Below are positions 7,610 through 15,474 of a stretch of 15,671 bases of DNA, one piece after another. Each line of letters begins with the position of its first letter. Positions within the stretch are counted from its first letter, which is position 1. The notes beneath the pieces are model-generated. The model searched no databases and was not told where the DNA came from. It worked only from the letters and a program-made list of their open reading frames with translations. The DNA is taken from contig JAKPRU010001064.1 in NCBI GenBank assembly GCA_029557025.1, forward strand, positions 1 through 15,671, read 5' to 3'. A program made the position numbers and the translations under genes. Source of the stretch: Candidatus Omnitrophota bacterium. Lineage in GTDB: Bacteria; Hinthialibacterota; Hinthialibacteria; Hinthialibacterales; JAKPRU01.

Positions 7610-8604
7610 AGGCGCCTGTCCGTATCCATTATGTTCTGTTCGTCGCTTTGGTCTGCATTCCAGCGAGTTCTGTTCAATCTTCTGTTTCGAAAAAAATAGT
7701 CGTTGCTCCAAAGATCGATCTCAGCAGACCGGTCCGTGTGGCCCTTTTGCCGATGGAGGCGAAAGAGAGTTGGGGAGAAGGTTCGCGCCATATCCGCCGC
7801 GCTTTCTATGGTGAATTACTGGAAATCCCAGAGTTTCGTCTCATGGAACCAGCTGCGGTAGACCACCTTCTTGAGAAAAAGGGTCTTTTACAGGACAGTC
7901 GCTGGAGCGAGCAAGATCCCAAAGTCCTCGCCGAGTCACTCAATGTGGATTTTCTGATTTATCCCCGGTTGACTGCGTGGACACAGCGATATTTCCTTTT
8001 ACAGTCGCAGACCTCTGTGGCTGTCCGGGCATCCATGGTCGATGGACACACCGGTGAGCGGGTTTGGGAGGCGGAATCGAAAGCGAGATTCCAGAAGGGC
8101 CTGACCGGCATTCCAACCGGCCTAACGGCTCTCGCTTTAGAACCTTTGCGCGGCATGAGAAAACGGTTCCTGTATGAGTGCGCATTCGATGCCACCCACG
8201 GGCTGTGGGAATGCCTTATGCCGCAACCGACAAGTCAGGAACAGGCAAGAGAATCCGCTCGGCAAATCAAGTCAACCTCTTCCAAACAAAAGGAAAGGGC
8301 GAATACCCGGTCCGAATCAAAGGAACCCGCTTTGGCGATCCGCGCTGTCGATGCTGTTTTGGAGGAGAATACGCTGACAGTCATCATCGAAGGAACAGCG
8401 GGCTGTGCGGCGTCATTTTTCTTTGATGACATGAATCGGTTGTTTCCGCTCACCGAAATCGCTTCGGGCCGATATCGGGGACAATATCGAATCCCTCCGG
8501 AAATTGCGCTTTCCCCCACGAAAGTGGAGGTTCGTCTTGTTTCTCCGGATGGCCGCGCTGTGATCGGCCAAGTGGAACACGCCGACAATGTGAAATCCCA
8601 GTAG
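7606..8604 (+). CDS. Exported CsgG/TolB-N/GNA1162-like protein B
   Basis: This 332-aa protein starts at the ATG overlapping the previous stop (ATGA), with AGGAGG 13 bases upstream. It has an N-terminal hydrophobic signal segment (about residues 8-22). It repeats the plan of its neighbour: 'RPVRVALLPME' first strand, 'AVDHLLEKKGLLQDSRW' aligning with 'VVLKKIRDAGFLEENRW', 'LAESLNVDFLIYPRLTAW', and a 'SMVDGHTGERVWEAESKA' strand pair. A charged Gln/Lys/Ser linker at about 205-245 leads to the shared C-terminal module (LTVIIEGTAGCAASFFFDD, then PLTEIASGRYRGQYRIPP, 254-324). The two are clearly tandem paralogs by order and motif, though diverged. Both have a single Cys in the same place in the C-module (GTPDC and GTAGC). 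It is probably an envelope protein working with its neighbour. Confidence 0.7.
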   Translation: MKAPVRIHYVLFVALVCIPASSVQSSVSKKIVVAPKIDLSRPVRVALLPMEAKESWGEGSRHIRRAFYGELLEIPEFRLMEPAAVDHLLEKKGLLQDSRWSEQDPKVLAESLNVDFLIYPRLTAWTQRYFLLQSQTSVAVRASMVDGHTGERVWEAESKARFQKGLTGIPTGLTALALEPLRGMRKRFLYECAFDATHGLWECLMPQPTSQEQARESARQIKSTSSKQKERANTRSESKEPALAIRAVDAVLEENTLTVIIEGTAGCAASFFFDDMNRLFPLTEIASGRYRGQYRIPPEIALSPTKVEVRLVSPDGRAVIGQVEHADNVKSQ

Positions 8605-8622
8605 AATGGCTTGTCTCACTAT

Positions 8623-10761
8623 ATGAATCCCATCGAAAAATACATCGGTTGCCTGGTCGGGCTTGCCGTCGGCGATGCGTTCGGGACAAACGCGCACGGC
8701 GGGAATCCGGACCGGTCCAAGGCTCCATCGGATCATTCGCTGAGTCGACTGCCGGGCGGATTTCTTCTGTACACGTCAGACACGCAACGCGCTTTGCTGT
8801 TGGCGGAATCGCTGGCCGAATGTGGGAGACCGGACCCGGAGGATTTGTGTGCCCGATTTCTTCGCATGTCGGAGGGTCCGAAACACCTGCCGCTGGGAAG
8901 TTTCCGGCGACCGGGGCGGAATTTCCGCATGTCCATCGATAAATTGAAAGCGGGTTGGGCCTGGGATCAATCGGGAGCGGACTCGCCCGGAATGGGCGCA
9001 GCGGCCCGAATCGCACCCTTGGGATTGGTTGCCACGGACCGGACCGAATTGATCGAGCAGGCTACTCGCCTGTCCCTGCCGACTCATCGCGATCCGAGGG
9101 CGATTGCGGCAGCTGTTGCGGTCGCGTTTTTGATTTTCGATGAAATAAGTGGACAGAGTCGAGGAGAACAGGATGAGACCGTCGCATCGGTGCGCCTGCG
9201 ACGAACCATCGAAACCGTGTTGGAAGCGGAAAACCGCATGGACAGGGATTACCGCAACCGGATTACGCTGGATTCCGCGCCGTTCCTTCACCAGATGTCG
9301 GAAATGCTGCAAGTGGTGGAAACCTGCCTGGACCTGGATCGGGAGAGAGCGTTGGAACAAATTGCGGGGCGGGCATCCGAACTGTTCGGCGCCCCGGTTT
9401 CCGCTTCAGCGGGCCTGTCACTTGCCGGAGTTTCATCGGCAATCTGGTTCGTATCGAGCCGGGCGTTCGATTTCGAGGCGGCCATCACGGAAATCCTCCA
9501 CGCGAGGGCGGACGCGGGAAGTGTCACTACCATCGCAGGGGCGCTTTGCGGGTGTATTCGCCCCGATACGATCCCTGTTGCCTGGAAAGACCTGCTGATC
9601 AATGTGGACCAGATCATACTCCGCGCAAAACGTCTGGCCGGTGTTGAAATCCCTCCCGGTCTGCTGCGTGACCTCCGTCAATTCGAGCGAGCCTGTACCG
9701 AACAGTTTCATCTTCGCCGGAAGGTCCATCGAACACCTCTGCGGGCCTATTCGGAGGCAACAGCGGAAAACGATCGCGTTTTTGGAGTTCGTGTCATTTC
9801 CGGACGATCGGGAGATCCCTGTGTGTTTTTCTTCGATGGAAACCTGGACCTGTGTGGGCTGTTCGACCTGGGGCGCACCTTTCCGCTTCGTCCTCCCGAT
9901 ATCCGCCGCATGAATTACCTGTTTGTTACGCACAGCCATATCGACCATTTCATCGGATTCGATCACATTCTTCGCCATTCACTCAACCGCCCGAACCTAC
10001 TCCACGTTTTCGGTCCTCCACATATTGCCGCGCAGGTTCAACACCGCCTGCGAAGTTATATCTGGAATCTGCGACGATCGCTTCGATTAGATATTCGGAT
10101 CCATGAGATCGACGAATCGGCTGTCACCATATCGAATATCTCGATGCAGACAGCATTCGCCCGCCGTGAAGAGGAGGCCTCCCATCCGCACCACGGGGTC
10201 ATTTTTGAGACGGAGCGGTTCTTATTTCGAGCGGCAACTTTGCGCCATGGAATGCCCTGTCTGGGATATGCCATAGAGGAGCCTGCCTTTGTCCGAGTTG
10301 ATAAGGACCGTCTGGAATCTTCCGGCCTGTGCCCTGGACCCTGGCTGAATGCGCTGAAGACTGCCTGGCGTTCCGGTACGCTGGATACAACGACGCTTGA
10401 TATCCGGGGCAAAGAGTATCCTGCGCGGCCGTTGGCGCAGGATTTACTGGTGGAGTATCCGGGGCGGAAAGTCGCTTATGTGGTAGACACTGTGTTTACC
10501 GACGAAACGCGGGCACGCATTGTCGAACTGGCGCGTCATGCCGACCTGTTTCTCTGCGAGGCGGCTTTCTCTCAGCAACTGGATGCAGAACAGGCCAAAC
10601 GCAAATTCCATCTCACAGCATTTCAGGCCGGGACCCTCGCCAGAGAGGCCGATGTAAAACGTCTCCACATCTTCCACTTCTCACGTCGTTATCAAACAAG
10701 ACCAATGATTCTGATCCGCGAAGCCAGACAAGCCGCCGGGGGAATTGAGGTCACCTATTGA
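8623..10761 (+). CDS. ADP-ribosylglycohydrolase-like / RNase Z-like MBL fusion
   Basis: This is a single 712-aa ORF with two folds. Residues 1 to about 345 are an ADP-ribosylglycohydrolase (DraG/ARH) fold: GCLVGLAVGDAFG near the start, YTSDTQRALLLAESL (50-64), GMGAAARIAPLGL (123-135), THRDPRA (154-160), DAGSVTTIAGALCG (297-310). The metal-binding motifs deviate: TDDT is TSDT, DxDT is DAGS, and the usual Glu after GDxxG is replaced. Residues about 386-712 are an RNase Z-like metallo-beta-lactamase with all expected ligands: HSHIDH (437-442), RHG His542, VVDT Asp622, HLTA His663, HFSRRY His685. The ATG at 8623 gives the typical ARH opening MNPIEKYIGCL; a TTG at 8611 is an alternative. Neither has a clear ribosome site. 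It begins 18 bp after the paralog pair, so probably the same operon. The substrate is unknown; nucleotide or RNA phosphodiester hydrolysis is inferred for the C-half. Confidence 0.85.
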   Translation: MNPIEKYIGCLVGLAVGDAFGTNAHGGNPDRSKAPSDHSLSRLPGGFLLYTSDTQRALLLAESLAECGRPDPEDLCARFLRMSEGPKHLPLGSFRRPGRNFRMSIDKLKAGWAWDQSGADSPGMGAAARIAPLGLVATDRTELIEQATRLSLPTHRDPRAIAAAVAVAFLIFDEISGQSRGEQDETVASVRLRRTIETVLEAENRMDRDYRNRITLDSAPFLHQMSEMLQVVETCLDLDRERALEQIAGRASELFGAPVSASAGLSLAGVSSAIWFVSSRAFDFEAAITEILHARADAGSVTTIAGALCGCIRPDTIPVAWKDLLINVDQIILRAKRLAGVEIPPGLLRDLRQFERACTEQFHLRRKVHRTPLRAYSEATAENDRVFGVRVISGRSGDPCVFFFDGNLDLCGLFDLGRTFPLRPPDIRRMNYLFVTHSHIDHFIGFDHILRHSLNRPNLLHVFGPPHIAAQVQHRLRSYIWNLRRSLRLDIRIHEIDESAVTISNISMQTAFARREEEASHPHHGVIFETERFLFRAATLRHGMPCLGYAIEEPAFVRVDKDRLESSGLCPGPWLNALKTAWRSGTLDTTTLDIRGKEYPARPLAQDLLVEYPGRKVAYVVDTVFTDETRARIVELARHADLFLCEAAFSQQLDAEQAKRKFHLTAFQAGTLAREADVKRLHIFHFSRRYQTRPMILIREARQAAGGIEVTY

Positions 10762-10800
10762 AGCGTTCCTGAACCGGGATAGCGAGGTCGTTGAATCTGT

Positions 10801-10920
10801 CTTATCCCAAGTTTCGTAATCGTTCTGTCGGCCCAAATGATGCCGTGTCGGGCGAAGATGTCGCCAATTTTTCAGGTAACGAAACGCCGTCTCCACACAC
10901 GGCAGAATCCTGTAAACCCT
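10801..10920 (-). pseudogene. Possible decayed transposase C-terminal trace
   Basis: Translated on the minus strand, an open stretch reads CVETAFRYLKNWRHLR and then loses resemblance. 'VE..F..LK.WR.L..R' is the pattern around the last acidic residue of IS5-type DDE transposases. There is no start, no upstream DDE motifs and no terminal repeats, so this is at most a remnant in the 229-bp gap between convergent genes and may be chance. Confidence 0.22.
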
Positions 10921-10936
10921 TAATTTTTATTGCGAC

Positions 10937-10971
10937 CCTGTTTATGCCATAAAAGGTGGCCTTTAAACAGG
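10937..10971. terminator. Stem-loop between convergent genes
   Basis: CCTGTTTA (10937-10944) pairs perfectly with TAAACAGG (10964-10971), and inside it GCCA (10946-10949) pairs with TGGC (10957-10960) around a 7-base loop. It sits between two converging transcription units, so it may end transcripts, but neither strand has the usual T-run right after the stem. A degraded element end is the alternative. Confidence 0.4.
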
Positions 10972-10990
10972 TACTCGTAAAAAACCAGGG

Positions 10991-11821
10991 CTAATCCCGT
11001 CCGGAATGGATTTCCCTCACAATCTCTACATTTTCGGAAATCTGGTCTTTGTATTTCGGAAAGACTCCCACAACTACAGCATCATTGGGTTTGATATGAG
11101 CGAACACAAATCGGAACGCCTCGCGGACTTCTTCGGATGAACCGCATTTCCGCCCTGCCGCAAGGATCTTGAACAGGAGACAGGTCTTATCGGTCTCGCA
11201 TACAAAACGGCACATCCGATCCCGATCTTCCTCGATGAACGGTTCCTCGACACGTTTGCCGCCCGCCAGCAGGCTTTGCCGTTCCACCCGGCTGATGTTG
11301 TAACAACAGGCCATGTAGAAATCAATATCCCAGCTGCGTTCCTCGCAGTACTCAAGTACCTCCGGGATGTGGGAACAGATTCCAATCTGCAATCCCAAGT
11401 CCCGGATAATTTTCAGGTACTCCTGTATCTCGTCGATTCGACCCGCTTTCCAGAGTTCATCCGTGTAGCTTCCGTGGTGGTAGACGGCAATCGGATGATG
11501 TTTGGCGATTTGGCGGATGTTGTCGGGAATGTCACCCCATTCGGTAGCCGTTTGGACAATCCAATGCATGGCGCCACCCCGATTTCGGTACTCGTCTACC
11601 CACCCCATGACAATCCGGTCTCCGCGTGAAACCATCGCGGTGATTCCGGCTCGTTCGGCATCGAACAGGGTCTGGACTACACGTTCGGCGGTGTAATACT
11701 CGGCCATCTCACGGTCCAGGGTTTCCGACAGGTGCGAGTAGCCACGGAACGGATTTCCACCGATAATTAAGCGGGAAATGTCATACGGACCGAACGGAAT
11801 AGAGGGAAGGGGTGGATGCAT
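10991..11821 (-). CDS. Aldo/keto-reductase-like TIM-barrel protein, unknown role
   Basis: This is a 276-aa protein. It opens with the AKR-like first strand 'ISRLIIGGNPFRGYSHL' (about 15-31) and closes with the AKR-like end 'FVFAHIKPNDAVVVGVFPKYKDQISENVEIV', typical of the C-terminal phosphate-grip region of these barrels. Strands in between (AGITAMVSRG, MHWIVQT, HPIAVYHHGS, LGLQIGICSH, DIDFYMACCYN) fit a (beta/alpha)8 barrel. The catalytic Asp-Tyr-Lys-His tetrad of true aldo/keto reductases is not recognisable, so oxidoreductase activity is doubtful. It is the last gene of the serA-mqnA unit, 30 bp after mqnA, with no strong ribosome site. I know no assigned function for this type. Confidence 0.6.
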   Translation of the reverse strand: MHPPLPSIPFGPYDISRLIIGGNPFRGYSHLSETLDREMAEYYTAERVVQTLFDAERAGITAMVSRGDRIVMGWVDEYRNRGGAMHWIVQTATEWGDIPDNIRQIAKHHPIAVYHHGSYTDELWKAGRIDEIQEYLKIIRDLGLQIGICSHIPEVLEYCEERSWDIDFYMACCYNISRVERQSLLAGGKRVEEPFIEEDRDRMCRFVCETDKTCLLFKILAAGRKCGSSEEVREAFRFVFAHIKPNDAVVVGVFPKYKDQISENVEIVREIHSGRD

Positions 11822-11851
11822 ACGCTAGAGTTCCGACTGCCAAGATGAAAT

Positions 11852-12670
11852 TCAATGCGGACGCCGGGCTTCCTGTACCGCACGTTTGTTTACGCGCTCG
11901 ACCAGATTAAAGAACATCTCCAGCCCTTCCAGTTCGCGGGGACCGACATCGAACAAAACATTCTGTGTAAGGAACTCGCGAATAAAATCGGCGTTGAACT
12001 TCCGGCTTTGGGGAGTTTGTTCGATGATGCGATCGAGATTGGCGCATCCCCGTTGTTTCATTTCCAGAAACAGCGGGGTAACGGCCTCCATATCGACATG
12101 ATCCGTTGCCAGCCAGCGTGCGTAGACAAACGGCAATCCCACAGCCTTTTTCCATTCCTCGCCGAGATCGAATACGTACTGTTCCGGATGGAGAAAATAA
12201 TACCTGGGATCGCCGATGGTTAACGCGGCTTCTCCAAGGAAAAGGCCCTGCTCGACAGGCAGATGATAATAATGGTATGTCGGGCGACGGCCGTAATACT
12301 CTTCAAGGATAATTTTCGTGAGGGCGCAGGAGGTCATGGAGTCCTCCAATAACGCGACCGTTTCGAGTTCCTCCAGGGGAACGCGGCTGTGCAGAAGGAT
12401 ACTTCTCACCGGCCCGTCCGAGACGATTCCAATATGAGGAATACTCTGATAGTCGCGGTGCATCTGGTGGATCGAAGAGACCATGGCAATGTCGATTTCC
12501 CCCTCATCCATCATGTGGCCCAGTTTGCGGGGCACCTCCAGAATCAGGGATGCCTCGGGCCACACCTCGGAGAACTGATAAATCAGCGGTTTGGCATTCA
12601 GATAGGGCACGCAGCCGACGCGCAAGGCGGGACGGCGGCCTTTGGAAACGGGTCGAACCGATTCAGTCAC
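11852..12670 (-). CDS. mqnA: Chorismate dehydratase (futalosine menaquinone pathway)
   Basis: This 272-aa protein of the MqnA/MqnD periplasmic-binding-like fold probably dehydrates chorismate to 3-enolpyruvylbenzoate, the first step of the futalosine route to menaquinone, in the cytoplasm. Motifs are RVGCVPYLNAKPLIY (17-31), GEIDIAMVSSI, and LTIGDPRYYF, corresponding to MqnA's 'R.G.I.YLN..P', 'D.a.vs' and 'L.IGD' patterns. The length is normal for MqnA. The start is a GTG whose GTGA overlaps the serA stop by 4 bp, so translation is coupled to serA. MqnD is closely similar in fold, but the YLN..P opening favours MqnA. No other mqn genes are in the window. Confidence 0.8.
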   Translation of the reverse strand: MTESVRPVSKGRRPALRVGCVPYLNAKPLIYQFSEVWPEASLILEVPRKLGHMMDEGEIDIAMVSSIHQMHRDYQSIPHIGIVSDGPVRSILLHSRVPLEELETVALLEDSMTSCALTKIILEEYYGRRPTYHYYHLPVEQGLFLGEAALTIGDPRYYFLHPEQYVFDLGEEWKKAVGLPFVYARWLATDHVDMEAVTPLFLEMKQRGCANLDRIIEQTPQSRKFNADFIREFLTQNVLFDVGPRELEGLEMFFNLVERVNKRAVQEARRPH

Positions 12671-14259
12671 TTCAGGTTGACCATTTTTACATCGAGAATC
12701 TGCGGAATGGCTCCGAGTTGCTCAACAAGTTCCCGGTTCGGGTGTTGATCCACATTCAACACCGTGAATGCGGGACCCCCGGGTTCCTTGCGGGCGAGTT
12801 TCATATCCGCAATATTGATTCCTGCTTTTCCGAGAACCGTACCGACATGCCCCACAATCCCCGGCTCGTCCGTGTTGCGGAGAATGACCAGATATCCATC
12901 CGGACGCGCATCGATGTGGTAGCCGTTCAGCCGCACAATCCGGGGATCCTTCGGCGGGAAGATCGTGCCGCTCAAAGAGTACTCCTCTTCTTTTGCCTGA
13001 AGCCGAACGGTAATCAGGGAACTGTACCCCTCGTTGTCTTCCGTCTTGGTTTCGGAGAACCGAATCCCCCGCCGTTTTGCGAGGAACGGAGCGTTTACCT
13101 CGTTGACCGTCTCTTCCGTGATCGGTGAGAGAATTCCTTTGAGGACGTTTACAGTCAATAGAGATGTGTCTAATTCGCTCACTTCTCCGGCATAAATAAT
13201 TTCCACATGTTCCGGTGTCCGGGACAACAATTGAATCCCACACATCCCGAGTTTTTCCGCGACGAGCAGATAGGGGGCGATGACGTTTTTTATTTTAGGG
13301 TCCAACGCCGGAATGTTGACGGCGTTTTTGATTTCACCGCCGGTGAGAGCGTCCACAACCTGGTGAGCAATGGCGATAGCCACATTAACCTGCGCTTCCG
13401 TCGTGGAAGCTCCGAGGTGGGGAGTCATAATGCAGTTGGGATGTTTTAACAGGGGATTGTCGGGATCGACCGGTTCCTTCTCAAATACATCCAGTGCGGC
13501 CCCCGCGACATGCCCGGACTCCAGCGCGCGGAACAGGGCTTCTTCGTCGATGATCCCCCCGCGTGCGCAGTTAATGATTCGGACGCCTTTTTTCATTTTC
13601 GCCAAGGCGTCGTCGTCGACTATATGGCGGGTCTCGTTTGTGAGAATGCAGTGGAACGTAATGAAGTCCGCATTCCGGAAAACGTGTTCCAGGTCGGAGG
13701 ATTCGAAGCCCATCCTCCTGATCTGTTCTTCGGCGGTATACGGATCGCAGGCCAGCACCTTCATCCCGAAGGCTAATGCGCGGCTGCCGACAATGCTCCC
13801 GACACGCCCCACGCCGATCACTCCCAGCGTTTTTCCGAACAGCTCTACGCCCTTGAATTTCGTTTTTTCCCACTTGCCTTCGCGCATGGATTGGGTGGCC
13901 TGCGGTATATTTCGGGCCAGGCTCATCATCAGGCTCCATGTATGTTCCGCCGTGGAAACGGTATTCCCGCCGGGGGTGTTCATCACAATGATCCCCCGCT
14001 CCGTGGCGGCATTCAAATCGACGTTATCCACGCCAACCCCGGCGCGTCCGATAATTTTCAACCGACTCGCTTTGGAGATGATATCGGCCGTGACCTTGGT
14101 GGCGCTTCGCACAATCAACCCATCGTAATCGCCGATAATCGCAGCCAGTTCCTCCGGGGGAAGCCCCACTTTTATATCCACTTCCAGGTCTTTTGCTTTC
14201 TTGAAAATCTCAACGGCTTCGTTGTCCAGTTTGTCGCTGATCAGGATTTTGAATGGCAT
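12667..14259 (-). CDS. serA: D-3-phosphoglycerate dehydrogenase, long form
   Basis: This 530-aa enzyme oxidises 3-phosphoglycerate to 3-phosphohydroxypyruvate with NAD, the first committed step of serine synthesis. It shows the D-2-hydroxyacid dehydrogenase layout: SATKVTADII and GRAGVGVDNVD in the substrate domain, the NAD motif GVGRVG (149-154), and the catalytic Arg233 (ARGG), Glu262 and His281. It continues into the intervening domain of long-form SerA (about 315-450) and a C-terminal ACT domain (about 455-530, starting GYLVILRNTDEPGIVGHVG), so feedback regulation by serine is plausible. The ATG has GGAGA a few bases upstream. It lies 33 bp after the aminotransferase and overlaps mqnA by 4 bp. 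Confidence 0.95.
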   Translation of the reverse strand: MPFKILISDKLDNEAVEIFKKAKDLEVDIKVGLPPEELAAIIGDYDGLIVRSATKVTADIISKASRLKIIGRAGVGVDNVDLNAATERGIIVMNTPGGNTVSTAEHTWSLMMSLARNIPQATQSMREGKWEKTKFKGVELFGKTLGVIGVGRVGSIVGSRALAFGMKVLACDPYTAEEQIRRMGFESSDLEHVFRNADFITFHCILTNETRHIVDDDALAKMKKGVRIINCARGGIIDEEALFRALESGHVAGAALDVFEKEPVDPDNPLLKHPNCIMTPHLGASTTEAQVNVAIAIAHQVVDALTGGEIKNAVNIPALDPKIKNVIAPYLLVAEKLGMCGIQLLSRTPEHVEIIYAGEVSELDTSLLTVNVLKGILSPITEETVNEVNAPFLAKRRGIRFSETKTEDNEGYSSLITVRLQAKEEEYSLSGTIFPPKDPRIVRLNGYHIDARPDGYLVILRNTDEPGIVGHVGTVLGKAGINIADMKLARKEPGGPAFTVLNVDQHPNRELVEQLGAIPQILDVKMVNLK

Positions 14260-14292
14260 GGTTGTCTCCGTTCTCCCAAGGTGCGCGTGTTG

Positions 14293-15474
14293 TCAGTCCG
14301 TAATGGATGCGAGCTTCGGCCATTCCCGGTTGAGAATCTCAATGGCGGCTCCGACACCTTTCCCGGCTTCCGGCACAGGCCGTCCAAGGTCCGCCAAAAC
14401 CATCTCAGTTGCTGCCAGCATGAGCGGAACATCCATCCGGTCGGCATAGCCCATGTGGGCGAACCGGAATATCTTTCCTTTCAGGCTGTCCTGGCCGCCG
14501 GCGATGGTGATTCCATATTTGTTCCGCAACGTCTTGACAATTTCTCCGGCGTCCATTCCCTGGGGAGCCAGGATGGCGGTCAGGCCATTGAACGGCGCTT
14601 TCGGGTAAATCTCCAGGCCCATCGCCCTGACACCGGCACGCATCGCCTCGCCGAGAATCTCGTGACGATGCATGGTGCGATTGTACCCCTCTTCGCGAAA
14701 TGCCTTGAGAGACTCACGCAATCCCATCACCAAGTTTACACCCGGTGTGAACGGCGTGGTCTGTTTAGCCAGGGAAGAGCGATATTTTTTCAGGTCCAGG
14801 TAGTACTTCGGGCATTTGGAGGCTGCGGTGAGTTTCCACGCCTTTTCGCTTAGACTGATGAAGGCCAGTCCGGGCGGGATGGTCAAAGCCTTGTGTCCGC
14901 CGCCGACCACGACATCCACTCCCCACTGATCGGTCAGCAGCGGGGTTGCGCCCAGCGAACTCGTCGCATCAATCACCATGACCGCGTTTGTTTTCCCGAT
15001 TACCTCGGCGACCGCCCTGGCGTCGGTGACAATTCCGGTGCTGGTTTCGCTCAGGGTTGTATACACCGCTTTGACATCGGGATTCTTCTTGAGGGTCTCC
15101 GCAATGAGAGCGGGGTCGACGGCGTATCCCCATTCCACGTCGATGTTGATCGCCTCCACACCATACGCGGTGCAGATCTCCGACCAACGTTCCCCGAATT
15201 TACCGCCCCGCACACAGATCGCCTTATCGCCGGGTGAAAGCAGGTTGGAGACGGCGGCCTCCATCGCGCCCGTGGCCGAAGCGAGAATGATGTATACATC
15301 CTGCTCCGTTTGCACGACATACTTCAGGTTCTCACTCACCTCCATGAGGTATTCGCTAAAAACCGGAGACCGGTGATGGGTGATGGGCGAACCGAGCGCC
15401 TGGAGCACATAGGGCGGCACTTCGGTGGGTCCGGGTGAATACAGCCGGGGTTTCAAATCAGCTCGTGGGGACAT
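14293..15474 (-). CDS. Class V aminotransferase, probable phosphoserine/serine-glyoxylate type
   Basis: This 393-aa PLP enzyme is of the serine-pyruvate/alanine-glyoxylate aminotransferase group. It opens with LYSPGPTEVPPYVLQALGSP and HHRSPVF, binds PLP phosphate with SATGAMEA (66-73), and carries VIDATSS (Asp169) plus the Schiff-base lysine in GGGHKALTIPPGLAF (Lys195). I start at MSPRADLKP because GGAGGT lies 9 bases upstream of that ATG; a longer frame extends to 15531 without support. It is directly followed by serA, as in Thermotoga-type serine operons, so it probably performs the phosphoserine aminotransferase step in place of classical SerC. Serine-glyoxylate activity is the alternative. 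No SerB-type phosphatase is in the window. Confidence 0.85.
   Translation of the reverse strand: MSPRADLKPRLYSPGPTEVPPYVLQALGSPITHHRSPVFSEYLMEVSENLKYVVQTEQDVYIILASATGAMEAAVSNLLSPGDKAICVRGGKFGERWSEICTAYGVEAINIDVEWGYAVDPALIAETLKKNPDVKAVYTTLSETSTGIVTDARAVAEVIGKTNAVMVIDATSSLGATPLLTDQWGVDVVVGGGHKALTIPPGLAFISLSEKAWKLTAASKCPKYYLDLKKYRSSLAKQTTPFTPGVNLVMGLRESLKAFREEGYNRTMHRHEILGEAMRAGVRAMGLEIYPKAPFNGLTAILAPQGMDAGEIVKTLRNKYGITIAGGQDSLKGKIFRFAHMGYADRMDVPLMLAATEMVLADLGRPVPEAGKGVGAAIEILNREWPKLASITD

Noticed and set aside
10921..10990. Intrinsic terminator with T-run at the convergent junction
   Set aside because: The stem is real, but neither strand has a T-tract immediately after it, so it is listed only as a stem-loop of uncertain role.
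13891..14853. 320-codon plus-strand open frame across serA and the aminotransferase
   Set aside because: Antisense to two well-recognised enzymes and spans their junction without any motif.
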